DNA of 21,153 nucleotides from Promethearchaeota archaeon (GTDB taxonomy: Archaea; Asgardarchaeota; Lokiarchaeia; Sigynarchaeales; SOKP01): positions 1 through 21,153 of the forward strand of contig JAEOTL010000109.1 in the NCBI GenBank assembly GCA_016839845.1. The letters are read 5' to 3'. The notes under the pieces are model-generated. The model made no database searches and was not told the origin of the DNA. It worked only from the letters and a program-made list of their open reading frames with translations. The position numbers and the translations under genes are program-made. Positions 7,952 through 15,317 of the stretch are shown piece by piece. How positions within the stretch are numbered: position 1 is the stretch's first letter; the number at the start of each line of letters is the position of its first letter.

Positions 7952-8917
7952 GTGTATAATTTTCCTGAATGGACTGTAAAACAATTAAGGGAATTTGCAC
8001 GCAAGAATAATATTAAAATTCCTTCGAAATCAAAGAAAACGGAGATTATCGAACTACTGAAAAAAATTGTAGATCATCCTGATTTCGTGGATCGGACTCA
8101 AGAAGAAGAATTTGAAGAAGAATTAATTGCCGAATTTGACGACGAAGAGGATCTAGCTTTATTAAGAAAAGAAAAAGTAGACTTGAAGTTTTGGCAGCAA
8201 CCTCCTTTTTCCAGTCTATTAGATTCAGAATTAGCTAAAGAATCTGAAATTGCTTTCTATGATTTATCAAGTCTAGTGGACGAATTCTTTGATAAAATGC
8301 TTCATGAAGATTTAATAAATTATAAAATAAGTGGGATAGCTCTTAAAACATCTGCGAGCCTTCATCATTATAAAATTTCAAGTATCATAAGGGAAGAAGA
8401 GCAAATTCAAAAGAGAGAAGAACTGGAAAAATTTCGGCGAAGACATTCAAGGACAATCCCAAAAGCTTTACCACAACCTATACAACCTAAAATGCAAATT
8501 GCTACAAAGGACGAATTATTTGACGCTATGAGATCAGCAATTATAGAAGTAATGCAAAATAAAGAAAAACTAAAAAGAAGGCGAATGCGAAGAGAGGAAT
8601 CAAATCTACAAAGAATTCAAATGAGATCGAAAGCTCAATTACCAAAAGAATTGTTAAAACATATTAGTGGAAGAGAACAAACAGTTGAAGAATTGCATGA
8701 ATCATGGTACAATCGCATAAAGGCTACTATAAACTTAAATGACCAAGAAACAAGCCTTTATGATTTAACCAATCTCATCAAAGACGATGAAGAATCAAGT
8801 ATTGGTAGAAAATTTGCTCTTGTAAAAATGTTTTTGGCTTTAATGTTTTTATCTACAGGGAATAAATTAAAATTAGCTCAAGATGAAGATTTTAGGGACA
8901 TTACTATAAATATTTAA
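7952..8917 (+). CDS. scpA: ScpA-type kleisin with N-terminal SAP-like domain
   Basis: This is the kleisin subunit that bridges the SMC heads. Residues about 101-155 (FYDLSSLVDEFFDKML onward, KISGIALKTSASLHHYKI) match the ScpA N-terminal helical domain, and residues about 255-321 (ALVKMFLALMFLSTGNKLKL then EDFRDITI) match the C-terminal winged helix that closes on the SMC head. A basic helical linker lies between. The first 40 residues (WTVKQLREFARKNNI, then KSKKTEIIELLKK) look like a SAP DNA-binding motif, which standard ScpA lacks. The GTG at 7952 has no Shine-Dalgarno site. A good GGTGA at 7911-7915 points instead to ATA at 7922, which would add 10 residues (ISDEDQKSNK) and leave only 22 nt after the smc stop. 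The start is therefore uncertain, but the identity is firm. Confidence 0.85.
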   Translation: MYNFPEWTVKQLREFARKNNIKIPSKSKKTEIIELLKKIVDHPDFVDRTQEEEFEEELIAEFDDEEDLALLRKEKVDLKFWQQPPFSSLLDSELAKESEIAFYDLSSLVDEFFDKMLHEDLINYKISGIALKTSASLHHYKISSIIREEEQIQKREELEKFRRRHSRTIPKALPQPIQPKMQIATKDELFDAMRSAIIEVMQNKEKLKRRRMRREESNLQRIQMRSKAQLPKELLKHISGREQTVEELHESWYNRIKATINLNDQETSLYDLTNLIKDDEESSIGRKFALVKMFLALMFLSTGNKLKLAQDEDFRDITINI

Positions 8918-8945
8918 TATTAATAATTGAAAGAAAATGTGAATT

Positions 8946-9971
8946 ATGAGCGATAGTAATAAAAATTTACAGGAAAATGAGGAAGAGGATTTAATAGAAG
9001 AAACTACAGTCCAGGAGTTAGGAGAGGAGGTTATTGCGGAAGAATTAGGAGAAGAAGTTATCGAAGAGGGTTCCGTTGAAGAAGTTATCGAAGAGGAGTT
9101 AATTAAAGAAGATAAAGAGATCAGTCAAGACGATTTTGATAGTGAAGATGAAGCGAATGAATTTATGGATGAGAAGTCCGAAAATTTTGACCAGGATATT
9201 GATATAGAAGGTCAAGTTGAATTAACTAATGAAGACATAGCAACTGAGGCCGTAGAGCTAGAAAGTGAGAATTCAGAAATTGAAAGTAAAGATGAAGTAT
9301 CTTTAGAGACACAACTGAGAGAATTTCATAGAAATTTAGTTGAAGCATCGTTATATGCTGCTGGAAGACCTCTAGATGTGGAAGAAATATCAAATAAATT
9401 AGAACTCCCTAAAAGAAAGGTTGAAGAACTTATCAATGAGGTCGCATTTGATTATCTTGACCGCACAACAGCATTAGTAATTGCTCAAATTGGGGATAAA
9501 TACCAGATGCAAATTAAATCAGAATATACGGAAAAAGTATCTAAATTTGCTAAAGGTGGAGCAATTGCGGAGCGATATCTGAGGACATTGACTATTATTG
9601 CTCTAAAACAACCTATTTTGAAATCAACTGTTATTAAACTAAGAGGTTCGGGTGCTTACGAGCATGTAAAATATCTTATAGATAATGGATTTTTATTCGC
9701 AGTTAAAAAAGGAAGAACTCATGAACTAACTACAACAGAAAAATATGCTGATATGTTTGGTTTGCCAAAAAATATACAACAACTAAAACAAGCAATGGTT
9801 ACTCAGTTAGGTATTGAGGAGGTTTCTAGTAGTGAGTCCCAATTTGAAAATGGAGAGGAATTAACTGACGAAACTCCTGTTAAAAGTGAAGAAGATTCAG
9901 ATAGTGAATCTCAACTCGAAAACGGGGAAGATTTAGCTAGAGAATCAACTAACGAGAACGAAAATGATTGA
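8946..9971 (+). CDS. scpB: ScpB, SMC-complex tandem winged-helix subunit with acidic tails
   Basis: The core (about residues 124-295, LREFHRNLVEASLYAAGRPL to the FGLPKNIQQLK region) is clearly ScpB: two winged helices, with TIIALKQPILKSTVIKLRGS typical of the second. ScpB dimers bind the ScpA linker and regulate SMC-kleisin activity on the chromosome. The first about 118 residues are a Glu-dominated low-complexity tail containing imperfect EELGEEVI repeats. The C-terminus carries a second acidic tail with two similar blocks (ESQFENGEEL and ESQLENGEDL). Both extensions are predicted to be disordered. The gene follows scpA by 28 nt, with GTGA at 8939-8942 as a weak ribosome site. The ATG start is reasonable because the acidic tail begins immediately. 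Confidence 0.92.
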   Translation: MSDSNKNLQENEEEDLIEETTVQELGEEVIAEELGEEVIEEGSVEEVIEEELIKEDKEISQDDFDSEDEANEFMDEKSENFDQDIDIEGQVELTNEDIATEAVELESENSEIESKDEVSLETQLREFHRNLVEASLYAAGRPLDVEEISNKLELPKRKVEELINEVAFDYLDRTTALVIAQIGDKYQMQIKSEYTEKVSKFAKGGAIAERYLRTLTIIALKQPILKSTVIKLRGSGAYEHVKYLIDNGFLFAVKKGRTHELTTTEKYADMFGLPKNIQQLKQAMVTQLGIEEVSSSESQFENGEELTDETPVKSEEDSDSESQLENGEDLARESTNENEND

Positions 9972-10064
9972 GAAAAATAACTACTCTAAAAAATATTTTA
10001 ACATAAATCTTCAACAGTTCCTAATTAAAACAAATTTTTTCTATTAAGCGTTGAAAATTTCTAG

Positions 10065-10166
10065 TGGACCTGACGGGAATTGAACCCGTGACCTCTTGAA
10101 TGCGATTCATGTAATTAAGCGCTTTGCTTAATAAAATCAAGCGATCTTCCACTGATCTACAGGCCC
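10065..10166 (-). tRNA. tRNA-Ala with a 30-nt anticodon-loop intron
   Basis: On the minus strand the acceptor GGGCCTG pairs with CAGGTCC, including the G3-U70 wobble that defines alanine tRNAs, with discriminator A73. The D arm GATC/GATC, a 5-nt variable region and the T arm ACGGG-TTCAATT-CCCGT are all intact. The anticodon stem is CTTGA/TCAAG. CCA is not encoded. The anticodon loop holds 37 nt, so 30 nt must be removed. Cutting after T34 gives anticodon UGC; cutting earlier gives CGC. Both read alanine codons. It lies between the convergent scpB and glycyl radical enzyme genes. Confidence 0.9.
10104..10133 (-). other. tRNA-Ala intron (boundaries approximate)
   Basis: In the placement giving anticodon UGC, the intron interrupts the anticodon itself between positions 34 and 35. 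It can also slide 1-3 nt, giving CGC. It contains a 7-bp hairpin ATTAAGC-AAAGC-GCTTAAT (10114-10132), and the preceding TTT could be the 5-prime bulge. I could not draw a full canonical bulge-helix-bulge, so the exact splice sites are open. Confidence 0.55.
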
Positions 10167-10280
10167 TATTTTATTAATGTTATTAAGTTTCTAAAATCAA
10201 AATAACTAAAATGTTTTTTGATTCTTCCCAACAAATAAGAATAAAAAACCAAGAAAACAAGTCATTTCAAAATTTTGCAC

Positions 10281-12659
10281 TTAAAATTCAGTTCGGGCTA
10301 TGATACTATTTTGAGCAGTTTTCGATAATTCATTAAATAGAACGGGATAACCTGCGATTCTTACTACTAAACCCGAATAATTTTCAGGATTCTTTTGAGC
10401 GTCGCATAAAATGTCTTTCCCCACTATATTAAATTGGATATGGTATCCTCCTTTCTCCTTAAAAAATGATCTTATCAAAGACCGGAAATGGTCGATGTGT
10501 AGAGTATTGGGATGAAAATCCAACATTGCGGAGTTTCCATTAGTCATCAATTCATTATCTAATTTCATCATAGAATTTAATATTGCTGTGGGACCATTTT
10601 TATCCATCCCGCTAGTTGGGCCTATACCGTTTGAGAGATAATCTCTCGATTTTCTGCCATCAGCAGAAGCTGCTGTAAAAACTCCAAGGGCTATGTGAAA
10701 AGAGGTGGAATAAATTCCAGGATTATAAATCCCCCCACGATAATTTTTTTGCTTTACAAGTTCATCACAAAACAATTTTGCGACATCACGGGCTATTGAG
10801 TCAGCAAAATCATCGTCATTACCAAATTTAGGAACTTTATTGATAAAAATCTGCCTCCATTCTTCTCCTTTTTTTCCTTGATAGGTTCCTCTATAATTTT
10901 TCGATAACATCAATACTAATTCACCATAAGAGAGAAGCTGTTCTTCAAACACAATTTTCTTTATAACTGCCAAGCTGTCTGCTAGAGTTGCAAAACCTAT
11001 CATTTGTGTGGTAGTAAAGTCATAAACCGCACCACCATTAGTAACGTCAAGTCCGCGTTTAATACAATCATCTGTTGTGGCAGACAAAAAAGGTTGCGGG
11101 GATAATTCTGCGATAGCTTTTTCAAGGAATTTCATAGTATCAACCATATTAGAAATAAAAAATCTCAGTTGGCGTGCGAATTCTTCCCATAAATCTGCAA
11201 ATGATTTAATCATCCTTGAATTTGCTAGCCCGTAATCTTTTTTGGTAAACATATCAATTCCATTATTTAGAGTTAATTCAAGACATTTTACAATATTTAA
11301 TTGAGTGGCATTTGTGCATCCAAAAGTTTTGTGAGGGTGCCCTGGTTCAACACAGCCTATAGGGGCATACTCTCGAGCATCTTTCTCTGAATACCCAAGC
11401 TTGATAAGACCTGGGATCATCACTGAATCATTAAACAGAGCTATACTTGCTCCCGATTTAATTGCTTCACCCGTATTAATAATCAAATCGTCTGGTGTTT
11501 GTTTATGGACACGAACTGAAAACGCGGGTTGAACTGTTTTTAAGAAACTATATGAATCTAAAAATAGATACGATAATTCATTTGTAGCGTCATTCCCGTC
11601 GCGATCAATTCCTCCTACGGTTAAATTTTGGGCAATAGGAGGACCTTCCGCAGCTACAATACCTTTATGTAAGATATAATTCCATAATGTTGTGAGTTTT
11701 AAGTAAAAGCATTCAATAAGGAATTTTACCTCTTTATCAGTGATGATTCCTTCCTCTTTATCCTTAGCATAAAATGGATATAAAATCTGATCTAATCTCC
11801 CAATACTTATTGCAAAACCTCCATCTTCTATCCCCGCTATAACTTGTGTGAAATAAATAAGCTGCAATGCTTCTTTAAACGTTTTTGGCGCATTTCCTGA
11901 TATATTTTCACAGATTTTGGCAATTTCAAACAACTCTTTCTTCCGTTGAGGATTATCTTCAGCTTCCCCTTTTTCGTTTGCAAAACTAGCATATTTTTCG
12001 ATATAAGTTTTTGCCCCATTTAATACGATTACAACAGATTCTAAAAACAATAATTTTTCTCGATCATCTTGAAAATCTTCCTTTTTGGATTCTGCTAATT
12101 GTATTAATCCATCGATTCCTTTTTCCAATACATTCTCAAATCCCGGAAAAAAATGCCCAACTCCATTAGTAAGATTTGTATCAACGATATACAATAACAT
12201 CATCATGAGATCCGTTAATTCTGGGGTTAAGTAGGAATAAAATCTAGATTGAACAGTATCTTCCTTTTCTTTCCAGTAAGGAATAACCTTAATTTTTAAA
12301 ACTTGTTTATCTTCTTCAGAGAGCAGAAATTTTTGCACATTTCTTGTCGCATACAAATCAATATCTTGCTCTATTGTATCTATGCGAACTTCAGGATATA
12401 ACGGCGTCCCGACAAACTTATTACATCTATTTCCTACAATAAATTCATCATCCCAGATTCTGATGGTCATATTTGTCAAAATATGGTATATTGCTCTTGC
12501 AAAGCGGATAACTTGGGATTCTCCTCTTGTATTTCGATAAGAATCGGTTATTAAGCTGGCTCTTTCAACACAAATTTCATGGGGATGATGGATAACCATT
12601 TCTTTCATTCGAAGAATGCGATCTTGATAATTTAGTAGAGAACTTTGTTCTAATTGCAT
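10281..12659 (-). CDS. Glycyl radical enzyme (PFL/glycerol dehydratase superfamily), substrate unknown
   Basis: This is an oxygen-sensitive radical enzyme of 792 aa. The thiyl cysteine is Cys436 in IGCVEPG, with Glu438 as the likely catalytic base; this GCVEP form marks the dehydratase/lyase branch rather than true pyruvate formate-lyase, which has a Cys-Cys pair. The glycyl radical loop RIAGYPVLF has Gly770, 22 residues from the C-terminus, followed by the usual QNSIIARTEF. His169 in GVGHFFPGFENVL matches a conserved active-site His. The residue 14 after the Cys, Asp in B12-independent glycerol dehydratase, is Asn450, so glycerol or propanediol specificity should not be assumed. Activation needs a radical-SAM activase, and none is in the window. 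The fold implies anaerobic metabolism. A possible promoter TCTTAAATAT is at 12711-12720. Confidence 0.9.
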   Translation of the reverse strand: MQLEQSSLLNYQDRILRMKEMVIHHPHEICVERASLITDSYRNTRGESQVIRFARAIYHILTNMTIRIWDDEFIVGNRCNKFVGTPLYPEVRIDTIEQDIDLYATRNVQKFLLSEEDKQVLKIKVIPYWKEKEDTVQSRFYSYLTPELTDLMMMLLYIVDTNLTNGVGHFFPGFENVLEKGIDGLIQLAESKKEDFQDDREKLLFLESVVIVLNGAKTYIEKYASFANEKGEAEDNPQRKKELFEIAKICENISGNAPKTFKEALQLIYFTQVIAGIEDGGFAISIGRLDQILYPFYAKDKEEGIITDKEVKFLIECFYLKLTTLWNYILHKGIVAAEGPPIAQNLTVGGIDRDGNDATNELSYLFLDSYSFLKTVQPAFSVRVHKQTPDDLIINTGEAIKSGASIALFNDSVMIPGLIKLGYSEKDAREYAPIGCVEPGHPHKTFGCTNATQLNIVKCLELTLNNGIDMFTKKDYGLANSRMIKSFADLWEEFARQLRFFISNMVDTMKFLEKAIAELSPQPFLSATTDDCIKRGLDVTNGGAVYDFTTTQMIGFATLADSLAVIKKIVFEEQLLSYGELVLMLSKNYRGTYQGKKGEEWRQIFINKVPKFGNDDDFADSIARDVAKLFCDELVKQKNYRGGIYNPGIYSTSFHIALGVFTAASADGRKSRDYLSNGIGPTSGMDKNGPTAILNSMMKLDNELMTNGNSAMLDFHPNTLHIDHFRSLIRSFFKEKGGYHIQFNIVGKDILCDAQKNPENYSGLVVRIAGYPVLFNELSKTAQNSIIARTEF

Positions 12660-12710
12660 ATTAATCGCTAAAATTATATTAAGATGGTTTAATTTTAATT
12701 ATGATTCCAC

Positions 12711-12720
12711 ATATTTAAGA
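12711..12720 (-). promoter_or_regulatory. Possible TATA box of the glycyl radical enzyme gene
   Basis: The minus strand reads TCTTAAATAT about 55 nt upstream of the ATG, implying a leader of roughly 25-30 nt. No strong Shine-Dalgarno site precedes the ATG. The methyltransferase gene ends only about 93 nt upstream on the same strand, so readthrough is also possible. Confidence 0.3.
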
Positions 12721-12752
12721 TAATTGCGATAAATATTCTTCAACGCACGAAA

Positions 12753-13589
12753 TCAGAGATATTTCATGATCTGCTCATCTTTTTTAGAAGAATAGAGCAA
12801 ACTCTTCTTTTTTTCATCTTTAAATCGTTTAATAGCTAAATCAAGATATTTCTTATTTGAATCTATTCCAATAAATTGACGATTCAATATGCTGCACACA
12901 ATCCCCGTTGTACCAGAGCCACAAAACGGATCTAACACAAGATCTCCCTCGTTTGATGATGAAGTTATTATTCTATTTAATAATTCTAAAGGTTTTTGAG
13001 TCGGATGTTTTCCAAATTCTTTTTCATCCTTAGGAATTAATGGGATGGACCACGCACTTCGCATTTGCTTATCCTTATTCTTTAACTTATCTTTCGGGTT
13101 GTTCCACGTTTTCATTCTCTCATAATTATAAGTATGACGCGAATTTTTAGATTTTCGGGCCCATAAAACGATTTCATGACTATGTGTAAAGTATCTACAA
13201 GATAAGTTAGGCGGTGCGTTAGGTTTAAACCATATTATATCATTAATTATGTGATAATCGTTTTGTTCCAATAAATATCCAACTTTATATATATTATGTA
13301 AAGTTCCGGAAATCCAAATGGTCCCATCGTCTTTTAAAACTTTTTTACACGCTTTTAACCATGAATCTATGAATTCTACATCCTCTTTAAAGCCCTTTGA
13401 CTTGTCCCAATCTCCCTTGTTCACAGAAACCATTTTCCCTGATTGGCACGTTATTCCATCATTGGAAAGAAAATAAGGTGGATCAACATAAATCAAGTCA
13501 ATTTGCGGATTCTCCATCTGATCAAGGATTTCTAGGGAATTTCCAAGATACAACGTAAAATCTTTTCCTTGAAAATAAGGATCGATCAT
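12753..13589 (-). CDS. DpnA-like DNA adenine-N6 methyltransferase (predicted GATC)
   Basis: This is an S-adenosylmethionine-dependent DNA methyltransferase of the beta type: catalytic DPPY (36-39) comes before the AdoMet-binding DPFCGSGT (220-227) and IGID. Several blocks closely resemble what I recall of M2.DpnII (DpnA) of Streptococcus, a GATC adenine methyltransferase that also acts on single strands: DPPYFLSN, VSVNKGDWDKS, GTIWISGTLHNIYKVG, PNLSCRYFTHSHE and GKHPTQKP. GATC specificity is thus a family-based prediction. No restriction endonuclease or second methyltransferase is adjacent, so it appears orphan, serving protection, regulation or replication marking. The start codon overlaps GATCGATC (13580-13587). 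It is divergent from the first peptidase gene, and sporadic distribution suggests transfer. Confidence 0.88.
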   Translation of the reverse strand: MIDPYFQGKDFTLYLGNSLEILDQMENPQIDLIYVDPPYFLSNDGITCQSGKMVSVNKGDWDKSKGFKEDVEFIDSWLKACKKVLKDDGTIWISGTLHNIYKVGYLLEQNDYHIINDIIWFKPNAPPNLSCRYFTHSHEIVLWARKSKNSRHTYNYERMKTWNNPKDKLKNKDKQMRSAWSIPLIPKDEKEFGKHPTQKPLELLNRIITSSSNEGDLVLDPFCGSGTTGIVCSILNRQFIGIDSNKKYLDLAIKRFKDEKKKSLLYSSKKDEQIMKYL

Positions 13590-13655
13590 AATGCACTGAA
13601 GCTATAAGAATGGTCAATTAACTTGAAATATTGCTTTAAACAATAATAGTAAGCT

Positions 13656-13706
13656 TTAATTAATAACTTTAGAGTTTTATTTTATTCATAGATTATTATT
13701 AATTAA
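13656..13706. repeat. 11-bp inverted repeat in the divergent promoter region
   Basis: TTAATTAATAA (13656-13666) is mirrored by TTATTAATTAA (13696-13706) with a 29-bp spacer, between the divergent methyltransferase and peptidase genes. It could be a bipartite operator. In DNA this AT-rich, such matches also arise by chance. Confidence 0.3.
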
Positions 13707-13732
13707 TGAAAATTGCTTGAACTCAAAGAATT

Positions 13733-13742
13733 TTATTTATAT
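13733..13742 (+). promoter_or_regulatory. TATA box of the first metallopeptidase gene
   Basis: TTATTTATAT lies 30 nt before the ATG at 13772. The stretch from here to the ATG is also conserved before the second paralog (shared GAATTATTTAATTT at -20 to -6), which supports promoter function. It predicts a nearly leaderless mRNA. Confidence 0.5.
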
Positions 13743-13771
13743 CAAGATGTCGAATTATTTAATTTTGAGAA

Positions 13772-14971
13772 ATGAAAATACCTGATTTTGGGAGAGACTT
13801 TTTACTCTTGGCACTCCGCATTGGAAAGCATAACAAGGATTATGTAGATTATTATATTGGACCGAAGGAATTATCTGATAAAGTAGACAGAGAAGGTCTT
13901 GTTTCACCAAAAAAGCTGTTGGATGACTGTAAATCATTACAAAATAAGTTAAACATACAAGGATATGACGGAAAACGCGAAAAATATTTAGACAAATTGA
14001 TAACTTCTATGCGTACTTCTGTTGAGATTCTAAATGGAATCGAGATTCCCTTCATGACAAAATTTTCTAGACTATATGATATAAAATTGAAACCAGTAAA
14101 TTATGTGGATTTGGAAAACTTAAAAGCATATGTAACTGAAGCGTTTGGGGGATCAGAAAGTTTAGAAAAAAGTTTGGCTGAAATTAGAGAGCGACAAAAA
14201 ATTCCTGAAAATGAAATCCTGAAACTACTTAATAAATCCCTTAATATAACAAAAAATCGAACCAAAGAACTGTTTCCTGACCTTTTACCCCAAAATGAAC
14301 AAATCGAGATAGAATTAGTTAAAGATATGGAAAGAAAATGGACTTTATACAATCAGTATCTGGGGAATTATTGTTCTCGAATTGATATCAATATAAATTA
14401 TGGTATTTATTCAACTGCTCTGTTGTCGAGTGCAGCCCATGAAGGATATCCAGGACATCACACTGAATTTGCAGTAAAAGAAGAGAGACTAATGAAAAAG
14501 TTAAATCAGTACGAGCATTCAATCCTCATCCTAAATTCTCCTAAATTATTAATTAGTGAGGGTATCGCAGATATGGCTATTAATATGTTATATTCTTATC
14601 ACGACCAATCAGAAATCATTCTTCAAAAATTTAATCCCAACTTAACCAAGCAAGAGTCTATTGATGTGTTAACAAAGCAAAATAAAGTAAAAGGAAAAAT
14701 TCATCTTTTTTGGTATAATATTGCATACTTAACACTTATCGAAGGATGGGATGAAAAAAGATTAAGGCAATATGCACTTGGTTTTAAATTTTATAATGAA
14801 AGAACAATTAATGCCCATATTAAATCACTATCGGATCATGTATTTTCAACAACCTTCTTTGCTTATAAGATAGGTAGAGATCTTCTAATTAACAAATATG
14901 GAGAATTTCCTTCAATAAACGATTTTAAAACCCTACTAGAAACTCCAATATTACCTTCAGATTTAGCATAA
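13772..14971 (+). CDS. DUF885-like zinc metallopeptidase, paralog 1
   Basis: This 399-aa soluble protein has the motif AAHEGYPGHHTEF, with His223, Glu224, His229 and His230, and a downstream SEGIAD with Glu263. This matches the HEAxPGHH ... SEG/A pattern of DUF885-family gluzincin-like proteins, in which two His and a distal Glu bind zinc and the first Glu is catalytic. The N-terminal 200 residues are mostly helical. There is no signal peptide, so it should act in the cytoplasm, probably as a peptidase or aminopeptidase-like enzyme on short peptides; that substrate class is an inference. The second gene at 15318-16517 is a same-length tandem duplicate. The intergenic DNA after each copy holds a conserved mini-unit with a nonapeptide ORF. 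The ATG is supported by the conserved upstream box. Confidence 0.75.
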   Translation: MKIPDFGRDFLLLALRIGKHNKDYVDYYIGPKELSDKVDREGLVSPKKLLDDCKSLQNKLNIQGYDGKREKYLDKLITSMRTSVEILNGIEIPFMTKFSRLYDIKLKPVNYVDLENLKAYVTEAFGGSESLEKSLAEIRERQKIPENEILKLLNKSLNITKNRTKELFPDLLPQNEQIEIELVKDMERKWTLYNQYLGNYCSRIDININYGIYSTALLSSAAHEGYPGHHTEFAVKEERLMKKLNQYEHSILILNSPKLLISEGIADMAINMLYSYHDQSEIILQKFNPNLTKQESIDVLTKQNKVKGKIHLFWYNIAYLTLIEGWDEKRLRQYALGFKFYNERTINAHIKSLSDHVFSTTFFAYKIGRDLLINKYGEFPSINDFKTLLETPILPSDLA

Positions 14972-15040
14972 CCTTAATAAAATTGGTTCTTTTAGCTGTT
15001 ACCTAAAAAACCATATCTATTATTTAAATAACAATTTTTT

Positions 15041-15053
15041 AGGAGTTTAAATA
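15041..15053 (+). promoter_or_regulatory. Promoter-like box of mini-unit 1
   Basis: AGGAGTTTAAATA is the same sequence as at 16546-16558 and 17040-17052. TTTAAATA is a good archaeal TATA core and the GGAG could act as part of the BRE. It lies 80 nt upstream of the nonapeptide start, implying a leader of about 45-50 nt. Confidence 0.5.
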
Positions 15054-15125
15054 GATTTTGTACATAAATAAATTGTCTTAAAAAATGGATGTATTTCTAT
15101 TAATCTACTTTAATAAGTGAGAGCA

Positions 15126-15155
15126 ATGCCTTGGGGTCATACAACATTACCATGA
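15126..15155 (+). CDS. Nonapeptide mini-ORF 1 (MPWGHTTLP)
   Basis: This is a 10-codon ORF, ATG to TGA, encoding MPWGHTTLP. An in-frame TAA at 15114-15116 bounds it upstream, and GTGAG at 15117-15121 is a weak ribosome site. Three further units in this region encode nonapeptides of identical length with the same MP start and LP end. After Met removal (Pro at position 2 permits it) the product would be an octapeptide. It is unlike any peptide I know. It lies between two paralogous metallopeptidase genes. Coding status is inferred from comparison of the four copies; a structured RNA is the alternative. Confidence 0.5.
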   Translation: MPWGHTTLP

Positions 15156-15160
15156 ATGTT

Positions 15161-15198
15161 TGCTATTTATCATAGCATAACCTATTTACATTTTTTTT
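15161..15198 (+). terminator. Hairpin and T-tract after mini-ORF 1
   Basis: The stem TGCTAT-TTATC-ATAGCA (15161-15177) starts 5 nt after the stop codon and is followed 13 nt later by eight Ts (15191-15198). The T-tract would be enough for archaeal termination. The same hairpin occurs in units 2 and 3. Confidence 0.45.
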
Positions 15199-15214
15199 AT
15201 CTCTTTCAAATATA

Positions 15215-15278
15215 TTTTAAATTCTAATTATTCCTCGACCAAATTAAAATGCTGGTCCTCCTTAGAACCTAAAGCATG
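15215..15278 (+). repeat. Conserved element upstream of peptidase paralog 2 (copy A)
   Basis: About 64 nt, from TTTTAAATTCTAATTATTCC to the CATG before the TATA box, matches 16903-16965 with few differences. Here it directly precedes the peptidase promoter, so it may be a regulator-binding region. Confidence 0.6.
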
Positions 15279-15290
15279 TTATTTATATTA
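15279..15290 (+). promoter_or_regulatory. TATA box of the second metallopeptidase gene
   Basis: TTATTTATATTA precedes the ATG at 15318 by about 28 nt and matches the box before paralog 1, with the same GAATTATTTAATTT leader. The promoter was evidently duplicated with the gene. Confidence 0.5.
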
Positions 15291-15317
15291 GCATGTAGAA
15301 TTATTTAATTTGAAGAA

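Larger units (their letters stand above)
14972..15317 (+). other. Inter-paralog region: mini-unit 1 and promoter element
   Basis: This 346-nt gap contains, in order: a TATA-like box (15046-15053), the first nonapeptide ORF (15126-15155), a hairpin and T-tract (15161-15198), a conserved element (15215-15278) also found at 16903-16965, and the promoter of the second peptidase gene (15279-15290). The first 70 nt after the peptidase stop show nothing recognisable. Confidence 0.6.

Noticed and set aside
10281..12659. True pyruvate formate-lyase
   Set aside because: The active site has a single Cys in GCVEP rather than the adjacent Cys pair of pyruvate formate-lyase.
15152..15175. Second tiny ORF (MNVCYLS) overlapping the nonapeptide stop
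   Set aside because: It is identical in units 1-3 only because the hairpin DNA is identical, and in unit 4 it is replaced by MSL-stop. Its length is not conserved, so it is probably incidental to the hairpin.
15110..15200. Archaeal C/D box guide RNAs in the mini-units
   Set aside because: No RTGATGA/CTGA box pairs at suitable spacing were found, and the conserved blocks do not fit that architecture.
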